DNA of 64,000 bases from NCBI GenBank assembly GCA_948567375.1, contig OX419757.1, forward strand, positions 42,718,001-42,782,000. Reading direction: 5' to 3'. The position numbers were made by a program, and so were the translations under genes. Positions 11,159-20,809 of the stretch are shown piece by piece. The stretch comes from Lunularia cruciata (Eukaryota; Streptophyta; Marchantiopsida; Lunulariales; Lunulariaceae). The stretch's first letter is position 1; every line of letters starts with the position of its first letter. Under the pieces are notes generated by a model. The model had not been told where the DNA came from. It ran no database searches and saw nothing but the letters and a program-made list of their open reading frames with translations.

Positions 11159-12519
11159 GGATATCTTAGGTACGGTAGGGCAGATTTCTCAATTCAAGAC
11201 TATTGGGACCTAGCTCTATTTTACCTCTTTTATCTCTCCCTTGTATGGCATGATGGGTCTTCCTATCATGCATTTTTTCTACGTGGTCATCTTTCTATTT
11301 GATGGAGTCTTCTCATCCTTAGGGTTTCTATGCAGTTTTTTTCTAACAAATAAGATGCAAGGGTTGCAAATACACTAGATATGACCCATTTTGCACCATA
11401 ATTCCAACTAGCACCACAATTTGTGGTAGTACTAGATACAAGTGATTTTTCTAGTAGTTTCGGCCCAAAAAGTAGTACTAAGATTGTTTTTCTTCTAACA
11501 AATCTAAACCAAATAACTCTTAACTTTTATGCTCTATGCTAGAATAACCATTGTAGGGATAATCTTTACCTGTCCATTTTATGAGAGGAGCCTCTAAAAA
11601 GTGTTCCAAAGCCAAATAAATGTGCTCTCGCTGAAATTTTTGGTATTTTCATTTAATAAAAACTAGCAAAAATAAAACCCCTAAGTACACATTGTCTATG
11701 AAGACTTCCATGAATGTGGTCATCAAGTTTACTAGGAAAATCTATAAAAGAGGGCTGACCAAGGATGGGGTGTGAACACCTCTCAAGATCATCATGCAAG
11801 TGCATTTTCAATTGCTTTCTTGTTTGGAAACTTTTGTTGATTATTGTATCCAATGGCAATTTTTTCTTTTATGGGGGTCCAAAATTCATCATGCTAAAAG
11901 CTTCTACAGTAGTACTTGTGTTCCATACTTGGAAGAGAACTGTCAGTAATATCTAGAGGAATAAAATTTGGAGCATAACCATGGTTGAACTTGATCGAGA
12001 AGATAGTTGCACAATCTACAAGCACATTCTTGCGTATGAATATCCATCTTGCCATTAGTACTAGTACTTGGATTGTGGTGATACATCTTCAAATTTGCCC
12101 ACATATTCTCCTAATCAGCCAAATTTCCCCCATTTTGAAATGCTTTTCTACAATCTTCTTCCACATATCCAACTTATTGTTGTCTAAGACACTACCCAAA
12201 ACCTTTGGGGTCAATCGTAAACCATCATCCATCCTTTCACTATAGCTTCACAATGTTCCTCCAGACTTTTGAGAGGCAGTTTTTCCCATCAAATGCATGT
12301 CTTGCAAACAACTCTTTGGAATTTTGGTGTGGAATGTGTACTATTTGGTATGTTTGCAACCCTTGCACCTTATTTGTGTGAAAAAGATAACCACATAAGA
12401 AACACAAAGGATGGGAAGATCCCATCAAGTTGTACAAAGGTGAGACAAAAGAAGTAAAATGGGTTTAAGCCCCAATAATATAGATATGAGAAATCTTCCC
12501 TATTGCACCTAAGATATCC
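11159..12519. repeat. Large imperfect inverted repeat
   Basis: The left arm (11159 to about 11420) matches the reverse complement of the right arm (about 12310-12519). Shared blocks are GGATATCTTAGGT, TTTTACCTCTTTT versus TTTTACTTCTTTT, TTGATGG-(A/G)TCTTC and TGCAAGGGTTGCAAA. Arms are about 210-260 bp and diverged. The inner 0.9 kb holds no intact ORF. It could be a terminal-inverted-repeat element or an inverted duplication; I see no clean target duplication at the outer ends. Confidence 0.6.
11480..12300. other. Decayed repeat between the inverted arms
   Basis: Part of it (about 11690-11840) matches 2085-2300 near the host genes. The - strand reads FMEVFIDN and REHIYLALEHFLEAPL in nearby frames, which weakly recalls gypsy RT after the catalytic Asp. 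Stops are frequent. I call it a relic of uncertain class. Confidence 0.35.
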
Positions 12520-12540
12520 AAGCTATACAAGTCAGAAGGT

Positions 12541-12578
12541 CATGTGTTAAGCATGTCTGGCGGCATGCTTAACACATG
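12541..12578. repeat. Perfect 15-bp inverted repeat with 8-bp loop
   Basis: CATGTGTTAAGCATG (12541-12555) is the exact reverse complement of CATGCTTAACACATG (12564-12578). The loop is TCTGGCGG. Only the right arm belongs to native 16S rDNA; the left arm replaces the normal upstream 16S sequence. Confidence 0.95.
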
Positions 12579-12594
12579 CAAGTCAGACGGGAAG
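12541..12594 (+). pseudogene. Plastid 16S rDNA fragment, 5' piece (NUPT)
   Basis: CTGGCGGCATGCTTAACACA with the following ATGCAAGTC-GACGGGAAG (about 12557-12594) is the start of plastid/cyanobacterial-type 16S rRNA. The fragment is interrupted after GGAAG by a solo LTR and resumes at 13333. The 15 bases to its left form a palindrome with it (separate entry). It is not a working rRNA gene. Confidence 0.9.
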
Positions 12595-13332
12595 TGTAAT
12601 ACCAAGAGCTAGCCATATGATCTAGATGTGAAATTTGGTTTGGTAACATCTAGAATGATGTTATACATGATGGTCAAAATAGATTAGATAGAAGTATCAC
12701 CAAAGAGTACTTCTACTAATAGGGCAGAAATCAAAATAGACTTGAGAACTTTAGAACCAATAGCTAGACATATGATTTAAAGGTGAGAATTGGTTTAGTA
12801 ATATCTGGAAGGAGGTTACACATGATGGACTAAACAGATCAGAAATAGGTATCACCAAAAGGGGACTTCTACTAATAGAGTAGGAACCAAAATATGCCTG
12901 AAATCTTTGAAGGCAATTTCGGAGGCCTAAACCGATGAATTAGGCCTTGAAAATGTGCAAGTTCTTCCCCCAACAGCATAAAGGTTGGCCTTCCCTCCCC
13001 CCTACTTTGTCTCGTTGAGAGCTTTCCAACGGTACTTTACTCACGTGATTTTGAGATTCCTATAGGAAGATTCCCTAAAAGATTCCCTCCGGTCAAAGCT
13101 TGTTTGACCAACCAGATAGGACCTAGACTAGACATGTCATCCATCCAAGTAAGTAATCCAAGGGTGGAGCTTGCTGACATGTCACCTATTTGTGTCCCTA
13201 ATCCTATGGTGGAGCTTCCTTGGAGGAGATCCTCTTTGTCTATATAATAAAGAGAAGGTGCTCCTTTGGGGCATCGAATGTTTGAGTATGCAATCTGTGT
13301 TTTCTCTCTTCTCTTGTCCTTGGAGTATTACA
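12595..13332 (+). mobile_element. Solo LTR, family B, copy 1 (TSD GGAAG)
   Basis: It starts TGTAATACC and ends GTATTACA, so the ends form an inverted repeat. It is flanked by GGAAG at 12590-12594 and 13333-13337, a perfect 5-bp target duplication. It contains a TATA-like CTATATAATAAAG near 13239. There are two internal diverged subrepeats (GAATTTGG or GAATTGG-TTAGTAA..TCTACTAATAG). Same family as 53283-54052 and 57127-57897. No internal retroelement sequence is present, so this is a solo LTR left by recombination. The parent element is unknown. Confidence 0.9.
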
Positions 13333-13617
13333 GGAAGCATCCTAGTGGTGGAAGGGTGAGTAACGTGTAAGAACCTATCCTTGGGAGGGGACAACAACTA
13401 GAAATGGTTGCTAATACCCCATAGGCTAAGGAGCAAAAGGAGGAATCCGCCTAAGGAGGGGCTTGTGTCTGATTGGAGACAGTAACTAGAAATGGTTGCT
13501 AATACCCCATAGGCTAAGGAGCAAAAGGAAGAATCCGCCTAAGGAGGGGCTTGTGTTTGATTAGCTTGTTGGTGAGGTAATAGCTTACCAAGGCGATGAT
13601 CAGTAGTTGGTCTAAGG

Positions 13618-13653
<36 letters not shown>

Positions 13654-13716
13654 AACTCTTGCAGGAGGCAATAGTGGGGAATTTTCTGCAATGGACAAAA
13701 GCCTGACAAAGCAAGC
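13333..13716 (+). pseudogene. Plastid 16S rDNA fragment, main piece (NUPT)
   Basis: From GGGTGAGTAACG through TTACCAAGGCGATGATCAGT, CCACACTGGGACTGAGACAC and AATGG-CAAAAGCCTGAC this follows the plastid 16S rRNA 5' domain in order. Most differences from the conserved sequence are C-to-T or G-to-A (for example GGTTGC where GGCTGC is conserved), the pattern left by deamination of methylated cytosine in nuclear plastid DNA. An internal 98-bp tandem duplication is present. It ends near GCAAGC at 13716, where the RT-like repeat begins. Confidence 0.92.
13386..13562 (+). repeat. 98-bp tandem duplication inside the NUPT
   Basis: AACTAGAAATGGTTGCTAAT begins at 13396 and again at 13494. The unit ends in AGGAGGGGCTTGTGT. 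Native 16S has this segment once. The copies already share the same C-to-T changes, so the duplication followed much of the decay. Confidence 0.92.
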
Positions 13717-13759
13717 ATCACATAGTGTGATTAATCTCCTATGGATTGCACTAGCCAAT
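13717..13759 (-). pseudogene. RT-like gene copy 2, 3'-most piece
   Basis: The reverse complement matches 11060-11110 of copy 1 (TAGTGTGATT..TATGGATT). It is separated from its continuation at 19359 by the gypsy-A1 insertion. Confidence 0.7.
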
Positions 13760-13913
13760 TGTAACAATAAGGAGTTTAGCAACGAAGTTAGTCGGGCTCA
13801 TGAAGTAGCACATAAGACAAATTATCCTAGAATATTTTGGAAGTATCTAGGAAGCTTCTTGGGAAGCTTCCCAACTAGCTTAGCTTGCACCTCAAGTAAG
13901 TAGCTTCTAGAAG

Positions 13914-13931
13914 GAAGCTTCTAGAAGTTTC
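13914..13931. promoter_or_regulatory. Perfect four-unit heat shock element in the LTR
   Basis: GAAGCTTCTAGAAGTTTC is GAA-nn-TTC-nn-GAA-nn-TTC, four contiguous alternating nGAAn pentamers, the consensus bound by trimeric heat shock factors. It lies about 140 bp upstream of the LTR TATA box at 14073. Activity is inference. Confidence 0.6.
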
Positions 13932-14072
13932 CAACTAGCTTAGCTTGCATGCCAAGTAGGCGGCTTCTAGAAGAAAGCTTCTTGAGAAGCTTCCTAGTTA
14001 ACTTGGCTTGCACTCTAAGAAAGCGGCTTGAGGAAGTTCTTGAGAAGCTTCTCAAGGGCCTTGTATGCTACC

Positions 14073-14080
14073 TATAAATA
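14073..14080 (+). promoter_or_regulatory. LTR TATA box
   Basis: TATAAATA, also present at the same place in other A-family LTRs (for example near 34727). It probably starts element transcription some 30 bp downstream. Confidence 0.6.
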
Positions 14081-14185
14081 CCAAAGCCAAAGCTCATGGT
14101 AGACATTTGGAGTTTTCTCACATTCAAGTGTCCCAATGTGAGTTTCCATTCTCCTATTTCTCTCCTTGGTCTTGGTCTTTTACAT

Positions 14186-14197
14186 TTATATCAGAGC
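14186..14197 (+). promoter_or_regulatory. Primer binding site of gypsy-A1
   Basis: Directly after the LTR; TTATATCAGAGC, a slightly decayed form of TGGTATCAGAGC, which pairs with the 3' end of initiator tRNA-Met. The intact form is at 29614-29625. Confidence 0.8.
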
Positions 14198-14573
14198 AGG
14201 AATGGGATGGATGGAATTTATGGACCACCAAATCCACTTCTGCCAAACCATTGGGATTTTCATGTCCAGATATTATCCAATCACCGCTTCACACAATTCA
14301 TCACCTCACGCTTTGGGTAAGATTTTCTACATATGATCACCGTGTTTGAGGAACCCTTGATACTTCCGGTTGTCACTTATGGAGAAAGGTGGACGTGTTG
14401 TATCTATGTGTTAATCAATTAGATAAATTGGGAGTAGTAGGATAGAGTAGTAGCTATGGTGGCAATACCGGATGTTATCCTTGCAATGTAGCAACAAATC
14501 AAGCACCTTACTTGATTGTTGGATGAATGAGACCAACAACAATAAGAACATATAGAGAGAGCGCTAGTCCAAG

Positions 14574-15277
14574 ATGGAGAACATCATATTTGATTTCAAA
14601 AACCCAAGGTGTTTGAAGGCAAGAATCTTCCGGGCACAATGGAGAATTTTGTGTTTGATTGCAAATATTACTTCAAAGCCACCAATCTTCAAGATAAACA
14701 GAAACAAATTCTCTTGGCTTCTAGCCAATTGGATGTTGTGGCAAAACTTTGGTGGCAATTCCAAGTGGAGCGAGTTGAATGACAAATTGTTGCACCAATC
14801 TTGACATGGATAGAATTCAAGGATGCAATACTTGGTCGATTTCAAACTATAAATACCACCCGAGCCATACGAGATAAATTGGTGGAGTTGAAGCAGATTG
14901 GCTCCGTAAGAGGCTATATCACACAATTTCAAAACATCATCATGCAAATTCCAAATATACAAGAAGGAGAAGTTTTGGATCAATTTGTGCGGGGATTGAA
15001 GTCACAAACCAAATTAGAGGTGACCATGCAAGAACCACAAAACATAGAAGAAGCCATGCAATTGGCTGAGTGCTTTGATTCCTTGGTTGCAACAACTTGG
15101 TCTTGAATTCAACTTACACCAAGCTTACTAGTACAATATGCATAGGTGGAAGAACCAGCACCAATGGAGATTGATGCTATCTAACGGAGGCCACTTGGTG
15201 TAGCAGATAGAGAAAGATTACGATAAAATGGAGGTTGTTTTTATTGTCACCAAGTTAGACATCGCATTGCTGAATGT
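14574..15277 (+). pseudogene. Gypsy-A1 gag and CCHC zinc knuckle
   Basis: Gag is split by a frameshift between about 14790 and 14801. The second part contains WIEFKDAILGRF and EGEVLDQFVRGLKSQTK, typical of retrotransposon gag domains. The nucleocapsid knuckle CFYCHQVRHRIAEC (15236-15277) has perfect CX2CX4HX4C spacing. Confidence 0.85.
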
Positions 15278-15387
15278 CCACTTAGGAATGGGCGACCTCG
15301 ACAAGTTGCCCAATTGGAGTTTGTGGAACCAAATGATCAAGGAAACAAAGAATCCCAATAGGAGATTTTGAGCCGCCTATTGGGAGC

Positions 15388-15783
15388 TTGATTAGTTCTA
15401 ATGGGATTGAAGGCTCAACCTATACAAGTTTGCTTCACTTGCAAGGTACGATATCTAATTGGGGTTGTAGGATTTTGGTTGATTCTGGAAGTTCAGAGAA
15501 TTGCATGTCGATGCAATTTGCAAAGGAATTGGGTATTCCTATCAAGCTAGTGATTGGAAGTAGTTTGATGATGGCGGATGGTAGAAAGGGTTTTGCATTC
15601 CGCACCTCGCATCCTATTACCTTCAAGATTGGGAATGAGTATTTGGAGTGTATGAGGTTTGTAGTGGCACCCCTACACTATGATATCATTTTGGGTCTAC
15701 CTTGGCTTGAACGTCATAGGTTCAATTTGATTGGACCCAACGCTAAATTCAAGTATAACACCAAGGTAGGAATTTTTGATTAG
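15388..15783 (+). pseudogene. Gypsy-A1 aspartic protease
   Basis: ILVDSGSSENCMSMQF holds the D-S/T-G catalytic motif. The C-terminal flap-side motif DIILGLPWLERH is intact. The frame ends at 15783, just before the repeat linker. Confidence 0.85.
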
Positions 15784-15822
15784 GTTGTCTGACACCTCGG
15801 AGTAAGACACTTAAGAATAGTC

Positions 15823-16002
15823 AGTCCAAAGATAGGAAGTTTGTCAAGAAGGTAGCCATAGAGCAAACCTTGAAGAGAGTGGAGTCCCAAGATGGGAAGT
15901 TTGCCAAGAAGGCAACCATGGAGCAAACTTGGAAGAAATATGAGTCCCTAGAATGGAAGTTTGTTAGTAAAGCAGCTATAGAGCAAGCTTTGGAGGAAGA
16001 TA
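15823..16002 (+). repeat. Three 60-bp in-frame repeats between protease and RT (gypsy-A1)
   Basis: The 20-residue unit has consensus S-Q-D-G-K-F-x-x-K-A-x-x-E-Q-x-L-x-x-x-(E/K), repeated three times and followed by FAVWIKP. Gypsy-A2 has three units and gypsy-A3 four. See findings. Confidence 0.85.
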
Positions 16003-16011
16003 AGTCTGTAT

Positions 16012-18905
16012 TTGCGGTGTGGATCAAGCCAATTGCACAAGAACAATTGGAGGAGGGCCAAGAGCCTCATCAAGCAATGGTTTTCAGACGTGTTTTTGGA
16101 TGATCTGGCAAAGGGATTACCCTCCGATCGAGGTATGCCCTTCAAGATCGAGTTATTGCTAAGGAGTACTCTAGTGAGTAGACTGATATATTGGCTCTCA
16201 CCAAAGGAGTTGGAGGAGTTGCAAACAACACTTGCAAAGTTGTTGGAGAAGGACTTCATACAACATAGTACCTCTCCTTGGGGAGCACCGGTACTATTTG
16301 TTCCAAAGAAGGATGGAGTACTTTGTTTTTGTATTGATTACCATGGGCTCAATAAGCAAACCGTGAAGAATGCATATCCCTTGCCTTGGATTGATGACTT
16401 GCTTGATCAACTAAGTAGAGCATGCTACTTTTCCAAGTTGGATCTTCATAGCAGCTATTGGAAAATTCCTATTGATAAAGAGGATGTGCAAAAGACTGCC
16501 TTTCATACAAGGTATGGGCATTTTGAGTAGAGAGTTCTACCTTTCAGACTCACTAATGCTCCAACAGTCTTCATGGATCAGATGCATTGGGTGTTGGATG
16601 GACTATTGGATTAGTCTATGGTGGTGCTCTTTTGGATGATATCTTAATTTATAGTAAGACAGAGGCAAAACACGTGAATCATGTGCAAGAAGTCATAAGA
16701 TGACTACGCCAATGGAAATTTTACTAGAAGAAGTTGAATTGTGCCTTTTGGCAGAAGAAGGTTACCTTCTTGGGTCATAAGATCTCATCAGAGGGGATCA
16801 AGATGGAAGAAGAGAAAATCAAGGCCATTACTGATTGACCTATCCCAAAGGATGCTACAAAAGTACAGGCATTCAATGGATTGGCCAATTTTTACCAACG
16901 GTTCATCCATTATTATGCTCATGTGGCTGCACCATTGACTGATCTCTTGGGAAAGAACTTGAGCTTCCAATGGACCACCAAGTATGAAGAAGTATTCTAG
17001 AAGTTAAAGCATATGGTGTCTTCAAGACCTATTCTTCAAACATATGATCTTCAACTACCCTGTGTGGTTGATTTTGATGCTTCTAACTTTGCAATTGGAG
17101 CTGTGCTGCAACAAGAATTCCCAGATGGACTCCATCCCATTGCCTTTGTGTCTTGCCAACTCAATACGGCTGAAAAAACTACTCTGCTTGAGATCAAGAA
17201 CAACTTGCAATGGTATATGCCACCAAGGTATGGAGGCATTACCTCTTGGGGAAACAAGTGATCATGAGAATTGATCACAAACTATTGTTGCAAACCTTAC
17301 ACTTGGAACACATGAAGAGTCGAGATCATCGATGGGAGGAACAACTCCAACTGTATGACATCAAACTTGAGTACAAACCAGGTTGGTTCCATGTCATCTT
17401 TGCTGCTTTATCACAACAACTTGATTTGAAGTCTCTTCCTCTCATCACAATGGCAATTTCAACAGTGTTAGTTGACTCCAAGGTCCAAAACAGGTTTCAG
17501 TCAACTCTACACCAAGATCCCTTCTTCCAAATGGTACATGGTTTCCTTAGGGCATGCAATAAGGAGTACAACACCTTCTCCATCAAGGAGGGCCTTTTAT
17601 TCCATGAGGACCGGATCTATGTTCTAGCTAAAGGTGATCTTTGACTTGTGCGCCTTCAAGAAGCCCATGATTTACCCATAGTTGGTCACATGGGTGTAGA
17701 CAAGACCTTGGGTACTCTCCAATGTCAATGATGGTGGCCCAACATGACACGAGATGTTTGAGAATTTGTTCGATTGTGTGAGAGCTACCAACGTAACAAG
17801 GCCAGCAACCAAAAGCCAAGTGGACTCCTTCAACCACTTGCCATTCCATCCACTCGCTGGGAGCATGTGAGCTTGGATCTCATCATATCCTTGCCAAAGA
17901 CAAAACAAGGACACACCGCAATCGTGGTGTTTGTGGATAAGCTTAGTAAGCAAATCCACTTGACACCAACTTATGATACCGTGGATGCTCCAACCTTAGT
18001 GCAAATCTACATTGACAATATCTTCAAGCATCATGGGATGCCATGTGTACTCATCTCCGACCATGATCCTTGATTTATCAGGAATTTTTGGCAAGCACTC
18101 TTCCAGATACTTGGCACCAAGCTTGCTTTGTCCACGGCCTATCATCCTCAAACTGATGACCAAACCAAACGTGCAAATCATACATTAGAGGATATGTTGC
18201 ATGCCTTTGTCAATGTCCACCATACCAATTGGGATGAATGTCTTGCAGCTGCAGAATTTGCCTACAATAATTCCAAATAGGCAAGCACCGGATTTTCTCC
18301 TTTCTTTCTCAATTTTGGCCAAGATCCATTTATTCCAAATTCTCTTCTTGCTCCCTCTCCATCTCAGGTTCCTCACACTTCCACATTCTTGACCACTATA
18401 TCCCAATCTCTCCAACAAGCCAAGTCTCACCTCCTTGTTGCTCTAAATCGCCAAAGACAATATGCGGACCACCATTGTTGTGATCTCAAATTTGAAGTCG
18501 GTGATAAAGTCATGCTATCCTCTAGTAAACTTCCTCTCCTACTTGATACCCAAGTTTGTAAACTTGCACCTAATTGGATAGAACCCTTTGATATCACCCA
18601 AATTGTCTCTCTTGTTGCTTATCGACTTGCCTTGCCTTGTCATATGCATATCCATCCTGTCTTTCATGTTTCCAAGCTAAAACCCTTTGTTCCTAACCCC
18701 TCTTCATTTTCCTTTTGAGTCCAACCTCTCCCTCTTCCTATCCCTATCAATGTTGATCAAAGTTGATCGTATCCTTGTGCGTCGCCATATTCAACAAGGC
18801 CATCACCAACATACAGAGTACAATGTCCTTTGGAAAAGGTATCCCCTTCATGATGCCACATGGGAACCTCTTTCTCACCTCCAGAATGCACAGATTGCCA
18901 TCTAG
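16012..18905 (+). pseudogene. Gypsy-A1 RT, RNase H, integrase and chromodomain
   Basis: RT motifs [20 protein letters not shown] and [12 protein letters not shown] (16300-16460) are followed by a frameshifted catalytic block near 16620. RNase H follows near 17013-17261, then the integrase zinc finger and core to about 18180 (stops at several points). The C-terminal chromodomain at 18760-18905 reads TEYNVLWKRYPLHDATWEPL. A chromodomain directs chromovirus integration in characterised families. The polyprotein is dead: at least five frame breaks. Confidence 0.88.
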
Positions 18906-18947
18906 GAATTTGAAGCTTCACTGGCAACGAGGACGTCACCAACTAGT

Positions 18948-18959
18948 GGCGGGGGAATA
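18948..18959 (+). promoter_or_regulatory. Polypurine tract of gypsy-A1
   Basis: GGCGGGGGAATA abuts the 3' LTR directly. Matching tracts precede the 3' LTRs of A2 (34413-34426) and A3 (36290-36302, reversed). Confidence 0.8.
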
Positions 18960-19358
18960 TGTAATAATATGGAGTTTAGCGAAAAGTTAGTCGGGCTTAC
19001 GAAGTAGCACATAAGACAAATTAGCCTAGAATATTCCGGAAGTATCTAGGAAGCTTCCCAGCTAGCTTAGCTTGCACCTCAAGTAAATAGCTTCTAAAAG
19101 CTTCCAACTAGCTTAGCTTGCACACCAAGTAGACGGCTTCTAAACGGAGACTTCTTGAGAAACTTCCTAGTTAACTTGGCTTGCACTCTAAGAAAGTGGC
19201 TTGAGGGAGCTTCTTGGGAAGCTTCTCAAGGGCCTTGTATGCTACATATAAATACCAAAGACAAAGCTCATGGTAGGCATTTGGAGTTTTCCCACATTCA
19301 AGTGTCCCAATGTGAGTTTCCATTCTCCTATTTCTCTCCTCAATCTTGGTCTTTTACA
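18960..19358 (+). repeat. 3' LTR of gypsy-A1
   Basis: Starts TGTAATAAT and ends CTTTTACA. It is 26 bp shorter than the 5' LTR because of small deletions in the GAAGCTTC-rich part. Confidence 0.93.
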
Positions 19359-19556
19359 CCAATGCTCTCTATAGAGCAATAGACACATGCTATCTAAAAT
19401 ATGTGACAAAGTATGAAAGTGAGAGTGGTGCCTCCTAATGTCTACTATGATATGCTTTCATGCACTCCTTGGAAAATATGTTGAACATAGTGTACATGTC
19501 TCTATATAATTCCAAGGCTAGAGGAAAAAAGAAGTGACCTTGTTGCATACCATTAT
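19359..19556 (-). pseudogene. RT-like gene copy 2, middle piece
   Basis: The reverse complement matches 10720-11060 of copy 1 (TTCCAAGGCTAGAGG, CAAAGTATGA-AGTGAGAGT), with part of the middle missing. It is bounded on the left by gypsy-A1 and on the right by a solo LTR. Confidence 0.75.
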
Positions 19557-20048
19557 TGTAAAAGATAGAGAGAAATAAGAGAATGGAAGATCGGAGTGAA
19601 AGATAACATTGGGACTCTTGAATGAGTGAAACTTCAAATGCCTAGCATGAGCTTGGGCTTTGGTATTTATAGAAAATATACAAGGCTCTTGAGAAGCTTC
19701 CTAAAAGCCATCTTCTTAGAATGCAAGCCAAGGTAACTAGAAAGCTTCTTGAGAAGCTTCCTTCTAGAAGCCGCCTACTTGGCATGTAGACTAAGCTAGT
19801 TGGGAACCTTCACAAGAAGCTTCCTTCTAGAAGCTGCTTACTTGGCATGTAAACTAAGCTAGCCAAGAAGCTTCCTAAGAAGCTTCCTCCTAGAAGTCAC
19901 CACTTGGCATGCACATTACCCAATACTTGGAAGGTACCAAGTAGCTTTCTAGATGCTTCTAGAATATTCTTATAATTCTTGGCTAATTTGGCCTATTTGC
20001 TACTTTGTTAATCTCAACTAACTTGTCTATAACCTCTATCTTGTTACA
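19557..20048 (-). mobile_element. Solo LTR of gypsy-A (reverse)
   Basis: It begins TGTAAAAGA and ends TTGTTACA, the reverse complement of A-family LTR ends. Flanks are ATTAT and CCTAT, a decayed duplication; copy 1 of the interrupted repeat has CCCCTATAC at the equivalent site. No internal sequence is attached. Confidence 0.8.
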
Positions 20049-20297
20049 CCTATACTTGGAGACCTTGAATGTGGCTTCTCTACTATTCAACCATCTAAGA
20101 GGATGAGTAATCACTCACTCCAAAACTACATCACATGTAGGGTCCTTAACCACAACATTCGTTACTATCACCTTATCATTTTTGTATCATCTTGACCAAG
20201 TATAAGTCTGCATTCACATGTATTGTATGCAAAGCATATGAACTCTCCTTGCAAGCAAGGCATCCACTCTCTTGTGCCATAACAAACACTATAGTAC
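20049..20297 (-). pseudogene. RT-like gene copy 2, third piece
   Basis: The - strand reads VMAQESGCLACKE and then NVVVKDPT, followed by the VITHPL segment shared with copy 1. This order is expected for the region downstream of RT in the LINE-like family. Confidence 0.55.
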
Positions 20298-20809
20298 ATG
20301 GATACAAAAATCCCAATGGTTTGGTGGAAATGGATTTGGTGGTCCATAAATTCCATCTATCCCACTCTTGCTCTAATACCAATGTAAAAGACCAAGGCCA
20401 AGGAGAGAAATAAGAGAATGGAAGATCAAAGTGAAAGATCACATTAGGATTCTTGAATGAGTGAAACTCCAAATGCCTAGCATGAGCTTGGGATTTGGTA
20501 TTTGTAGGTAGTATACAAGGTTCTTAAGAAGCTCCTAAAAGCAACTTTCTTGGAGTGCAAGCCAAGCTAATTGGGAAGCTTTTCAAGAAGCTTGCTTTCT
20601 GGAAGATGTCTACTTGTCATGCAAACTAAGCTAGTTAGAAGCTTCTCAAGAAGCTTCCTCTTAGAAGTCACCACTTGTCATGCACATTACCCAATACTTG
20701 GAAGGTACTAAGTAGCTTCCTAGATACTTCTAGAATATTCTTAGCTAATTTGGCCTATTTGCTACTTCATTTGTCTTGACTAACTCATTGGTAAGTTCCA
20801 TATTGTACA
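20298..20809 (-). mobile_element. Gypsy-A 5' fragment (LTR plus leader, reverse)
   Basis: 20383-20809 is an LTR in reverse (TGTAAAAGACC to TTGTACA). 20371-20382 is a reversed primer site (TTGGTATTAGAGC on the - strand). About 70 bp of leader follows to 20298, where homology stops. The rest of the element is absent. Confidence 0.85.

Larger units (their letters stand above)
13760..14184 (+). repeat. 5' LTR of gypsy-A1
   Basis: U3 is packed with GAAGCTTC dyads (13850-14060), followed by TATAAATA at 14073-14080 and the end CTTTTACA. This is the reference LTR for the A family in the window. Confidence 0.93.
13760..19358 (+). mobile_element. Gypsy-A1: complete Ty3/gypsy chromovirus, inactive (5.6 kb)
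   Basis: LTRs are at 13760-14184 and 18960-19358, both TG...TACA. The target duplication CCAAT is perfect (13755-13759 and 19359-19363). Order: LTR, tRNA-iMet-type primer site, gag, CCHC knuckle, protease, 60-bp repeat linker, RT, RNase H, integrase, chromodomain, polypurine tract, LTR. That is chromovirus order. Many stops and frameshifts, and the two LTRs differ by indels, so the insertion is old. It lies in RT-like gene copy 2, whose relative at about 11050-11110 shows the uninterrupted site. Confidence 0.95.

Noticed and set aside
13333-13716. A functional 16S rRNA gene
   Set aside because: Only the 5' domain is present, with a 98-bp duplication, an LTR insertion and many transitions at conserved sites; it is a nuclear plastid-DNA relic.
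13850-14060. CRISPR-like array of regularly spaced GAAGCTTC repeats
   Set aside because: Units are short and palindromic with irregular spacing, in a plant LTR; there are no spacers of constant size.
14186-14197. tRNA-Met gene fragment
   Set aside because: Only the 12-nt primer-binding complement is present, adjacent to an LTR; there is no cloverleaf.
13760-19358. Endogenous pararetrovirus (caulimovirid)
   Set aside because: LTRs, integrase, chromodomain and a 5-bp target duplication identify a Ty3/gypsy chromovirus; no movement or coat protein is seen.
20745-20809. C-terminal extension of the RT-like fragment
   Set aside because: These codons lie in the adjacent gypsy-A LTR, so the extension is an artefact of the insertion.
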